Below, in pieces: positions 39,660 to 46,978 of a DNA stretch of 48,207 bases. Source of the DNA: Erysipelotrichaceae bacterium (lineage in GTDB: Bacteria; Bacillota_I; Bacilli_A; Erysipelotrichales; Erysipelotrichaceae); contig JAEDOA010000001.1 of the NCBI GenBank assembly GCA_016302195.1, positions 1 to 48,207 of the forward strand. The letters run 5' to 3'. The notes below the pieces were generated by a model. The model did no database searches. It was not told the DNA's origin and worked only from the letters and a program-made list of their open reading frames with translations. A program made the translations under genes and the position numbers. How positions within the stretch are numbered: position 1 is the stretch's first letter; the number at the start of each line of letters is the position of its first letter.

Positions 39660-41561
39660 TTACCAAATGATAATTCTCTTGTCTTCTGGTAGATACATTT
39701 GATCGTTTTGATTAACATCAAAGGCTTGGTACCATTCTTCAAAATTTCTAACTTGGATATTTGCTCTAAGCTTAGCTGGTGAGTGAACATCATTTACTAA
39801 TAGGTATTGCAAATATTGTTCAGTTGCTTTCATACACCAGATCTTTGCCCAGTTAGTGAAATACTGTTTAAAGTCACTATCCTTTGTATTGTGCATAATT
39901 TCAATTGTTACTGCCATACCACCGTTATCAGCGATATTTTCAGATACAACTAACTCACCGTTAACCTTTCCACCAGCATATTCTATTTTATCCCATTGTT
40001 CAATCATTCTTTGAGTTTGTTTTTTGAAATTATCATAGTCTTGCTGGCTCCACCAGTCATTGATATTGCCATTTTCATCAAAATGAGCTCCGTTATTGTC
40101 AAAGGCATGTGATATTTCATGAGATATAACCGCTCCAATTCCGCCCAGGTTTTCGGAAATAGTCTGATTGATTGAATAGAATGGTGCCTGCAGGATTGCA
40201 GCAGGGAAAGTGATATCATTTCTATTTGGATCATAGCAAGCATTAACCATATGAGCAGGCATTAACCATTCATCTTTATCAACTGGTTTATTAACTTTTT
40301 CAAGTTCATCGGAAATGACAACTTTGTAAATTTTATTCATGACTGTAAAATAGCTATCATTATCATCGACAATAAACTTCTTGAAAATATCTCTTACTTT
40401 ATCTGGATAAGCCAATTTTGTTTTAATTGTTGATAGTTTCTTTATTGCCTTCTCTTTAGTAGATGGCTGCAAGAAGGTGTTTCTTGCAACTCTATTTTTC
40501 CAGGTTTCTATTATTGTCTTAACTATGTTAGTAATGTCCTTCTTTGCTTCTTCGCCGAAGTAGGTTCTTCCATAATATACTCCAATTGGTTCAGCAAAAG
40601 TGCGTGATACAACCTGATAGGCCTGTTTTTCAATTGTAGGATCTTGTTTAACTCCTAATAATGCCAAACGATATGAATTGGCAATATGAGCCATTTCAGT
40701 TGACAACATTGGGGAATAGGAAACTAGAGTTTTTACATAGCTCCAGTGGATGAATTTTACAAAGTTTTCCTCATTAAAGTAGAAATTCATCTCTTTTACA
40801 GCTTTAACATCAGCTAATACTACGACTTCTGGTATTTTGTCATCGTAAATACTTCTTAATAAACCTTCTAAATCTAATGGCTTAACATATTGGCAAACCT
40901 CTGATAAGTTAAATGGGTTGTAGTTATTGACATAATCCGCCCATTCTAGCTGACTTTTAACTTTTTTAGCAAGTAAACTATCATATTCTAATGTATCTTT
41001 TAGGTATTGCTGCTGCTGTTCAATTGTAAGGGGTGTAAAGGCAAGTAACTTTTCTACCATATCACTATATACTTTTAAAAGTTTATCGCCTGCTTCCTTA
41101 AATTGATCGTAATATGTTGTATCAGGTAAAATTGTTGAAGGACCGTAAATCATTAATGAATTCTTATTGGCATCCTTCATATCTGTTTCAACTGAAAATG
41201 TTAATGGCATAACAACCTTGTTTAATAACAATTCTTTGGCTTTTTGATTGAATTTTTCAGGGCAATCAATTAGTGATAGCTGATTTAATATTTCCAAAGC
41301 TGGTTGAATTGCTTCTTCATTTCTTCTTTCAGTATCGATAATTTTTTTATAGAGTTTGATTGCCTGATCCATTGTTTCAACATCTGTAGTCTTTGTGCCT
41401 TTGGCAAAGCTGTCAAAGTCATCCATTAATGTTTTTTCAACATTCTGGTCTAATAATGAGAAACCACCTGTTGTTGGTCTATCATCGGGGATAACAGCTT
41501 GCTGCAACCATTGACCATTTACGGCTTGATAAAGATCGTCTTGTATTCTAACTTTTTCCAT
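39660..41561 (-). CDS. pepO: M13-family zinc endopeptidase (PepO-like)
   Basis: 633 residues, full length for PepO. The zinc motif HEISH (His481, Glu482, His485) is followed by the third ligand in SENIADNGG (Glu541, with Asp545). The N-terminal QDDLYQAVNGQWL is the conserved start. The C-terminus ends in IIIW without the Cys of secreted members, and there is no signal peptide, so it acts in the cytoplasm on oligopeptides. It follows the aldo/keto reductase by 8 bp on the same strand. Confidence 0.92.
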   Translation of the reverse strand: MEKVRIQDDLYQAVNGQWLQQAVIPDDRPTTGGFSLLDQNVEKTLMDDFDSFAKGTKTTDVETMDQAIKLYKKIIDTERRNEEAIQPALEILNQLSLIDCPEKFNQKAKELLLNKVVMPLTFSVETDMKDANKNSLMIYGPSTILPDTTYYDQFKEAGDKLLKVYSDMVEKLLAFTPLTIEQQQQYLKDTLEYDSLLAKKVKSQLEWADYVNNYNPFNLSEVCQYVKPLDLEGLLRSIYDDKIPEVVVLADVKAVKEMNFYFNEENFVKFIHWSYVKTLVSYSPMLSTEMAHIANSYRLALLGVKQDPTIEKQAYQVVSRTFAEPIGVYYGRTYFGEEAKKDITNIVKTIIETWKNRVARNTFLQPSTKEKAIKKLSTIKTKLAYPDKVRDIFKKFIVDDNDSYFTVMNKIYKVVISDELEKVNKPVDKDEWLMPAHMVNACYDPNRNDITFPAAILQAPFYSINQTISENLGGIGAVISHEISHAFDNNGAHFDENGNINDWWSQQDYDNFKKQTQRMIEQWDKIEYAGGKVNGELVVSENIADNGGMAVTIEIMHNTKDSDFKQYFTNWAKIWCMKATEQYLQYLLVNDVHSPAKLRANIQVRNFEEWYQAFDVNQNDQMYLPEDKRIIIW

Positions 41562-41569
41562 AATTCCTC

Positions 41570-42679
41570 CTAAAAAAGTATTTTTAATTCATCCATTATT
41601 TTTGGTATTTCGATATTCTGAGGACAGTGTGCTTCACAGCTTCCACAGCTTAAACAATCTGTTGGATATGCTTGAGTTTCGATTTTTTCAATCATTTGAT
41701 TGGCCTGGCGTTTTCCAATAGTTTTATAAGTGTTATAAACCTGCATAAATTCTGGTATATTAATTGATACAGGGCAATTATCACAACAATAACGACATCC
41801 AGTGCAACCAACAATCAAAGATTTGTGGAATAGCTGACAGCTTTTTGTTAATGCAGCCATTTCAGAATCATTTAGTGTATGTTCATCGCTAAATGTTTTT
41901 ATATTGTCAACAATCTGATTCATATCACTCATGCCTGATAAAATCACTTGTGTTTGACTTAATGTTCTAACAAAGCGCAATGCCCAGCTTGCCATTGACC
42001 AGTCAGGATGCACAGACTTCAGCAATTCTTCACTCTCTTTATTTAGAGTTGCCAGTCTGCCGCCTCTTACTGGTTCCATTACCATTATTGGAATGTTACA
42101 GTCCTTAAGAATTTGATATTCTTGTTTGGTTTTCGAATAATTCCAGTCAAAATAGTTTATTTGTAGCTGAGCAAAATCCCAACTATTTGCCTTAGTAAAT
42201 CTTTGTAATGTTTCAGGGCTAGCATGGCTTGAAAAACCAAAATACTTGATTTTTCCCTGCTTCTTTAATTCATTGAAATAATCAATACAGCCGCTTTCAA
42301 GATATTTATCTATATTATTATCCATAAGACAGTGAATGAGGTAAAAATCAATATAATCGAGCTGAAGCCGCTCTAGCTGTTGCTCAAATACTGCTTTATA
42401 ATCGCTACTGGCATTGATATTAAACTTTGTTGCGACATAGAATTTACTTCTATCATGCTTTTTCAGTGCTGCCCCTAAGCATTGCTCGCTTTCACCATTA
42501 TTATAAACATGGGCAGTATCAAAGTAATTAATACCATTTTCCAGTGCATAATCAATTATTTCATGTGCTTTTGCCCAATCAATTTTTGATTGTGGATTGT
42601 TAGCTTCAACTAGAGGTAATCTCATATTTCCTAGTCCAAGAGTTGATAATTGGATATCTTTAAATTGTTTATATATCAT
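41570..42679 (-). CDS. Aldo/keto reductase with C-terminal 4Fe-4S ferredoxin domain
   Basis: 369 residues. The barrel has GLGNMRLP, FDTAHVYNNGESEQCLG (catalytic Asp and Tyr), VATKFN (Lys) and YFLIHC-like DFYLIHCLMD (His). The C-terminal 90 residues hold CTGCRYCCDNCP and CLSCGSCEAHCP, two 4Fe-4S clusters of the type found in anaerobe aldo/keto reductases. It probably takes electrons from ferredoxin or NAD(P)H. ATG follows AGGAGG on the minus strand, close behind an extended -10 at 42708-42700. Confidence 0.9.
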   Translation of the reverse strand: MIYKQFKDIQLSTLGLGNMRLPLVEANNPQSKIDWAKAHEIIDYALENGINYFDTAHVYNNGESEQCLGAALKKHDRSKFYVATKFNINASSDYKAVFEQQLERLQLDYIDFYLIHCLMDNNIDKYLESGCIDYFNELKKQGKIKYFGFSSHASPETLQRFTKANSWDFAQLQINYFDWNYSKTKQEYQILKDCNIPIMVMEPVRGGRLATLNKESEELLKSVHPDWSMASWALRFVRTLSQTQVILSGMSDMNQIVDNIKTFSDEHTLNDSEMAALTKSCQLFHKSLIVGCTGCRYCCDNCPVSINIPEFMQVYNTYKTIGKRQANQMIEKIETQAYPTDCLSCGSCEAHCPQNIEIPKIMDELKILF

Positions 42680-42699
42680 TTCTAATCCTCCTAGTATAA

Positions 42700-42708
42700 A
42701 TTATAGCA
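42700..42708 (-). promoter_or_regulatory. Extended -10 promoter of the reductase/peptidase operon
   Basis: On the minus strand TGC-TATAAT, followed within about 15 nt by the ribosome site. It is back to back with the DegV promoter. Confidence 0.55.
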
Positions 42709-42717
42709 CCACAAAAG

Positions 42718-42746
42718 TTGAATTATATGATTTTTTGTTATATAGT
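42718..42746 (+). promoter_or_regulatory. Promoter of the DegV-family gene
   Basis: -35 TTGAAT (42718-42723), 17-bp spacer, -10 TATAGT (42741-42746). Confidence 0.55.
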
Positions 42747-42770
42747 ATTGTCCATATAAAGGGGATAAGT

Positions 42771-43625
42771 ATGAATAAGATTGTTATTTCAACCGATACA
42801 AACTGCTCGTTAACAAAACAGCAGGCATTAGATTTAGGCATCTATTTGTTATCTATGCCGATAATAATAGATGGAAACCAGTATTTTGAGCACGAAACAA
42901 TTTCTTATCAGCAATTTATGGATAAGCTGACTTCTGGTAGTGCAGTATCAACATCGCAACCTTCCTTAGCTGCTTTACAGCTGCTTTGGGATGAGGCGTT
43001 AAAAAACAACGATTATGTAATTCATATTCCTATGGATTCTGTATTATCTGGCAGTTATCAAAGCGCAGTTATGCTTGCGAAGGAGTATGGAGGAAAAGTA
43101 AGAGTTGCTGATGTTAGAAGGGTATCTCTTCCTACATTTCAGGCAGTTTTAGATTGTAAAAAAATGATCGAGAAAGGCTTAGATGTAGATGAAATAATGA
43201 ATAGGCTTAATGATAATAGCGATAATTATGATTGTTATGTTGCTTTAGGGGAACTTGAGCATTTAAGAAAGGGTGGAAGAATTAGTGCTACTTCCGCATT
43301 TGTTGGTAATGTATTATCAATTAAGCCAATTATTAAATTTGATTGTGGGGCTTTAAAAACTGTTGGCAAGGTTCACGGTATTATAAAAGCTGAAAATTTC
43401 ATTATTGAAGAGATAAAAAAACTGGTTCAAACAAAATACGTTGATAAAAAAATAAATTATCATATAGCTTATTCATGTAGTGAACAGGAAGCCGTAAAGT
43501 TTAAAGAAAAAGCTTGTCAAATATTGGGTTTAAAAGACATTATGATGGCACCTCTTCCTGCCAGCCTGGCTTGCCATATTGGACCTGCAGCTAGAGGTAT
43601 AGCTGTTGAAGAGGTTATTGAGTAA
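42771..43625 (+). CDS. DegV-family fatty-acid-binding protein
   Basis: 284 residues from ATG 42771, with AAAGGGG at 42759-42765; the frame is open further upstream but runs through the promoter. IVISTDTNCSLTKQQA is the N-terminal strand. HIPMDSVLSGSYQSAVML holds the lipid head-group Ser; ELEHLRKGGRISATSAFVG and SIKPIIKF are family motifs, and HIGPAARGIAV the C-terminal one. Such proteins present fatty acids to the FakA kinase. No kinase gene is nearby. Confidence 0.9.
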   Translation: MNKIVISTDTNCSLTKQQALDLGIYLLSMPIIIDGNQYFEHETISYQQFMDKLTSGSAVSTSQPSLAALQLLWDEALKNNDYVIHIPMDSVLSGSYQSAVMLAKEYGGKVRVADVRRVSLPTFQAVLDCKKMIEKGLDVDEIMNRLNDNSDNYDCYVALGELEHLRKGGRISATSAFVGNVLSIKPIIKFDCGALKTVGKVHGIIKAENFIIEEIKKLVQTKYVDKKINYHIAYSCSEQEAVKFKEKACQILGLKDIMMAPLPASLACHIGPAARGIAVEEVIE

Positions 43626-43640
43626 AAAGGATCGATCTAT

Positions 43641-44282
43641 ATGAATAATGACGAAAAAGAGTTGAATAGAAAACTGAGTGAAAAAGAAGAAATTAGATTA
43701 CAACAGTTTAATAAAATGCTTGAAGAATATCGTGATAAAGGTTATAAGGATAGTCTTCATACCATTTCTATTAAAAAAGCAAATATTGTTGGTTTAATTA
43801 TAACTGTACCAGTATTTGTTGTATTTTATGCCTTATATTTTCTGATTAATGGATTAGAGGGTTTTGATAATTTTTCTTTACCACAATTATTTGTTGCATT
43901 TATTTCAATATTTGTGTTGATTGTTGTTCATGAACTGCTTCATGGTTTGAGTTGGGGTTTATTTTGTCAAAACAAATACCGCTCGATTGAGTTTGGTCTA
44001 ATTAAAGAGTATATGACACCGTACTGCTGTTGCAAAGAGCCTTTAAAAAAAGTTCCTTATTTATTAGGTTGTGGCATGCCTTTATTTGTTTTAGGAATTA
44101 TGATGGCTGTAATAGCAATAGCTTGTCAAAGTGGATTATGGCTGTTTGTGGCGGCTAATAACACTATTTCAGCAATTGGTGATATTATGGTAATGATAGA
44201 AGTAATAAAGCATCAAGGCAATGATGATTTGTTTATTGACCATCCTTGCCAGGCAGGTTTTGTTTCAATTTCAAAAATGTGA
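43641..44282 (+). CDS. DUF3267-family membrane protein (putative zinc metalloprotease)
   Basis: 213 residues. Membrane segments lie at about 53-71, 84-105, 138-160 and 163-180. VVHELLHGLSWGLF contains the HExxH motif within the second segment. AIGDIMVMIEV and DHPCQAGF are conserved DUF3267 features. The fold is related to site-2-type intramembrane proteases. It lies 15 bp after the DegV gene, probably in one transcript. Confidence 0.82.
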   Translation: MNNDEKELNRKLSEKEEIRLQQFNKMLEEYRDKGYKDSLHTISIKKANIVGLIITVPVFVVFYALYFLINGLEGFDNFSLPQLFVAFISIFVLIVVHELLHGLSWGLFCQNKYRSIEFGLIKEYMTPYCCCKEPLKKVPYLLGCGMPLFVLGIMMAVIAIACQSGLWLFVAANNTISAIGDIMVMIEVIKHQGNDDLFIDHPCQAGFVSISKM

Positions 44283-44302
44283 AAAATAATTCAAATAAAC
44301 AC

Positions 44303-44331
44303 TTGAAGCAATTAAAAATAAAAGCTATCAT
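44303..44331 (+). promoter_or_regulatory. Upstream promoter of the third PTS operon
   Basis: -35 TTGAAG (44303-44308), 17-bp spacer, -10 TATCAT (44326-44331). The leader it makes carries a CATCAC/GTGATG hairpin (44348-44367) and then a terminator (44370-44408), so it may be attenuated. Confidence 0.4.
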
Positions 44332-44369
44332 GTAATTAGTTTACAATCATCACCTATAAGAGTGATGTT

Positions 44370-44408
44370 AAATAAATGGTGTGGTCTAAAAGCCGCACCT
44401 TTATTTAT
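44370..44408 (+). terminator. Terminator or attenuator before the third PTS operon
   Basis: AAATAAA and GGTGTGG (44370-44384) pair with CCGCACC and TTTATTT (44393-44406). It may end the DUF3267 transcript or attenuate the leader started at 44303. Confidence 0.7.
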
Positions 44409-44410
44409 TG

Positions 44411-44419
44411 TGTTATAAT
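44411..44419 (+). promoter_or_regulatory. Extended -10 promoter of the third PTS operon
   Basis: TGT-TATAAT (44411-44419) lies just past the terminator and 8 nt before the GGGAGGAA ribosome site. Confidence 0.55.
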
Positions 44420-44442
44420 TTTAAAAAGGGAGGAAATTGAGA

Positions 44443-44919
44443 ATGAAAGAGATTATGTTAGTTAGAATCGATGAAAGATTGCTTCATGGTCAGGTAATAA
44501 CCGGTTGGACAAAGGTTAAAAAGATAAATACCATCCTAATAATAGATGATGAAAGTGCCAATAATCAGTTTACTAAACGCTTGCTTATGGCAGTAGCACC
44601 AAAAGATATGAAAGTTATAATTGATGATTTTGCTAATGGCCTAGCTTATTTATCGGATCAAAGTGGTGATGATAAAATAATGATATTAGTAAAAACACCA
44701 AAAGTGATTCTGGATTTATTGAATAACTCTATAGAAATAAACGAAGTAATTCTAGGAAATATGTCAGCAAATGCTGATAGAAAGAGATTGAATAAAAATG
44801 TCTCAGTTACTGAAGAGGAGAAAAATGATTTAAAAGAAATTATCAACCATCACTGTAATGTGTATTTGCAGATGGTTATTACAGACAAAAAAGAAGATGT
44901 AGCAAAATTACTAAAATAA
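44443..44919 (+). CDS. PTS mannose/fructose/sorbose family EIIB
   Basis: 158 residues from ATG 44443; GGGAGGAA (44428-44435) is 7 nt before it, while an in-frame TTG at 44437 is too close. VRIDERLLHGQVITGW has the phospho-accepting His15. ILIIDDESANN and VKTPKVILDLL are family segments. It lies 10 bp before the fused EIICD. No EIIA gene is present here, so it must use one encoded elsewhere, perhaps the one at 1656. Confidence 0.92.
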   Translation: MKEIMLVRIDERLLHGQVITGWTKVKKINTILIIDDESANNQFTKRLLMAVAPKDMKVIIDDFANGLAYLSDQSGDDKIMILVKTPKVILDLLNNSIEINEVILGNMSANADRKRLNKNVSVTEEEKNDLKEIINHHCNVYLQMVITDKKEDVAKLLK

Positions 44920-44929
44920 AGGAGGATAT

Positions 44930-46534
44930 ATGGAAATAACATTATTACAAATAACACTTATTTCACTGTTTTATATTCTATGTGAAACAGCATTGCCTTT
45001 TGGTTCAATGGGAACCTGGGCAACTATTTCTCGTCCACTAGTATCTGGATTGGTAGTTGGTTTAATATTAGGCGATCCTGTTAAAGGAACTGTTGTTGGT
45101 GCAACTATCAATATTATGTTTTTGGGTGTTATTTCAGCTGGAGGATCACTTCCTTCTGATTCAACAGCAGCCGGAGTATTGGGAAGTGCCTTCGCAATAA
45201 TTGGCGGATTTGATGTTAATACCGCAATGGCTCTATCAGTTCCTTTAGGAATGTTTGGAAGTATATTATGGGTATTGACTATGACCGGACAATGCTTTTT
45301 TGTGGCTATTTATGATAAGATGATTGAAAAAGAAAAATATAAATCCTTGATATGGCTTAATACTTGGATTCCATATATCGTTAAATCAGTAATTAGATTC
45401 ACGGTATGCTTCACGATTCTTTTAGCGGGTAGTGCTTTAATAGAAGATTTAGCTAATGCGTTAAGCGGACCAGTATTAGACGGCTTGTCTATTATGGGAG
45501 GAATGATTCCTGCGGTTGGTATAGCGATGATGCTGTTGTCTATTTTTAAAGGAAAAGCAAAATGGTTCTTTTTCCTGGGCTTTTTAGCTACAACTTTTTT
45601 AAATTTGAATACGATTGCTATTGCCTTGATTTTTGCTTTTATCGCAATTTTGGTTGTTGGCTTTGACAGTTCGGACTTTACTCCATTTACAGAAATTGAA
45701 TCAACAAATGAGAGTGCATATAAATTGATTAGTAAAAAAGACTTGGTAAAATCATGGGTATTGTGGCAATACTTTAATGAGTCATGCTACAACTACGAAA
45801 GAATGCAGGGTTTAGGCTTTGGTTGTGCTATGAATGTAGTTTTACAAAAAATATATAAGGACGATCCTGAAACACTTCAAGAAGAGTTAAAAACTCACTC
45901 AATGTTCTTTAATACTGATCATGATTTTGGCGGATTGATTCTTGGAGTATGCACAGCTATGGAAGAGCAAAAAAAGCTTGGCGCTGATATTAAAAGAGAA
46001 GACTTTGTTGCGATCAAATCAGGATTGATGGGACCATGCGCTGGAATCGGCGATACTTTATCACAGGTAGTATTAATTCCTATTTTAGCTATTATCTTTA
46101 TTAATCTTGCTTTACAAGGAGCATTATGGGCACCAATTGCCTACACGGTATTATTCTTATTAATATTCTATGGAGTAGGTTATTGGATGCTATTTGTTGG
46201 ATATAAAAGCGGTGGTGAAGCGGTATTAAAACTAATGGAAAGTGGAATATTTGATAAAGTAATCGAGGTTGCTCAAATTATTGGTTGTGCAGTAAGTGGT
46301 AGCATGATATGTAATTTTGTCACTATGAATTTTACTGTTTCGATTGTACAGAATGAAGTTGAAGTGTTTAATCTTCAAACTGGTGTGCTTGATGCTATTT
46401 TGCCAAATATGGCTCCTCTTGCCTTAACTTTATTTATTTTCTATTTGTGCAAGAAGGGTGTTAAGACATCATATATAACTTTTGGTTTAATGATAGCAGG
46501 CTTTGTTCTAGGTATCTTGGGTATTATTGGATAA
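44930..46534 (+). CDS. PTS mannose-family EIIC-EIID fusion
   Basis: 534 residues combining two normally separate subunits. EIIC (1-245) has LVVGLILGDPVKGTVVGATI. A polar linker (246-267, FTPFTEIESTNESAY) joins EIID (268-534), which has KSWVLWQYFNESCYNYERMQ, then FVAIKSGLMGPCAGIGDTLS, and ends in FVLGILGIIG. In the first PTS of this window the same subunits are separate genes with an 8-base overlap. The fusion fixes a 1:1 ratio. The linker should lie in the cytoplasm. AGGAGG precedes the ATG. Confidence 0.9.
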   Translation: MEITLLQITLISLFYILCETALPFGSMGTWATISRPLVSGLVVGLILGDPVKGTVVGATINIMFLGVISAGGSLPSDSTAAGVLGSAFAIIGGFDVNTAMALSVPLGMFGSILWVLTMTGQCFFVAIYDKMIEKEKYKSLIWLNTWIPYIVKSVIRFTVCFTILLAGSALIEDLANALSGPVLDGLSIMGGMIPAVGIAMMLLSIFKGKAKWFFFLGFLATTFLNLNTIAIALIFAFIAILVVGFDSSDFTPFTEIESTNESAYKLISKKDLVKSWVLWQYFNESCYNYERMQGLGFGCAMNVVLQKIYKDDPETLQEELKTHSMFFNTDHDFGGLILGVCTAMEEQKKLGADIKREDFVAIKSGLMGPCAGIGDTLSQVVLIPILAIIFINLALQGALWAPIAYTVLFLLIFYGVGYWMLFVGYKSGGEAVLKLMESGIFDKVIEVAQIIGCAVSGSMICNFVTMNFTVSIVQNEVEVFNLQTGVLDAILPNMAPLALTLFIFYLCKKGVKTSYITFGLMIAGFVLGILGIIG

Positions 46535-46547
46535 TAGGAGGATTGTA

Positions 46548-46922
46548 ATGAGAATTAGTAATGTTGGGATGTTTGTAAAGGATTTGGAAAGAGCTAAGGA
46601 TTTTTTCGTTGAGTACTTTCATGCGACAGTTCATTGTCAATATCAGGAGGACAATGGCTTTAAGGAATACATTTTAAAATTTGACGAGGGTCCAAAGCTT
46701 GAAATAATGACAAAACCTGAAATAGTCGATGAAAAGAAAAATATTAATAGAACAGGATTTATTCATATTTGTTTCAAGGTTGATTCTCTTGAGCAGTTAA
46801 ATGATATTACTGAGAAATTTAGAAGCGCAGGATATCAGATATTATATGAACCAAAAACCGTAGGCGGTAAAGAAACTAGAGCGATTGCTTTTGAGGATAA
46901 TATTCTAGAGGTTAGCGCATAA
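46548..46922 (+). CDS. VOC-family (glyoxalase/dioxygenase-like) protein
   Basis: 124 residues from ATG 46548 with TAGGAGGA just before; a frame extension to 46527 overlaps the EIICD end and lacks a ribosome site. ISNVGMFVKDLERAKDFFVEYF is the first beta-alpha unit, FIHICFKVDSLEQLNDITEKF the second, with His and Glu metal ligands (HIC; FEDN). It may be an isomerase or lyase for the product of the linked PTS, but no substrate can be read from it. Confidence 0.85.
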   Translation: MRISNVGMFVKDLERAKDFFVEYFHATVHCQYQEDNGFKEYILKFDEGPKLEIMTKPEIVDEKKNINRTGFIHICFKVDSLEQLNDITEKFRSAGYQILYEPKTVGGKETRAIAFEDNILEVSA

Positions 46923-46926
46923 CAAG

Positions 46927-46955
46927 AAAGGCCATAACATAAATGGTCTTTTTTA
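46927..46955 (+). terminator. Rho-independent terminator
   Basis: AAAGGCCAT (46927-46935) pairs with ATGGTCTTT (46943-46951), with one wobble, then Ts. Confidence 0.75.
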
Positions 46956-46963
46956 TTGCAACA

Positions 46964-46978
46964 TGATAAAATGGATTT
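46964..46978 (+). promoter_or_regulatory. Extended -10 promoter placed for a leaderless transcript
   Basis: TGA-TAAAAT (46964-46972) ends 6 nt before the ATG at 46979, and there is no ribosome site. Confidence 0.5.

Noticed and set aside
42597..42770. Upstream extension of the DegV-family frame
   Set aside because: It covers divergent promoters and the start of the reductase gene; the protein family starts at 42771.
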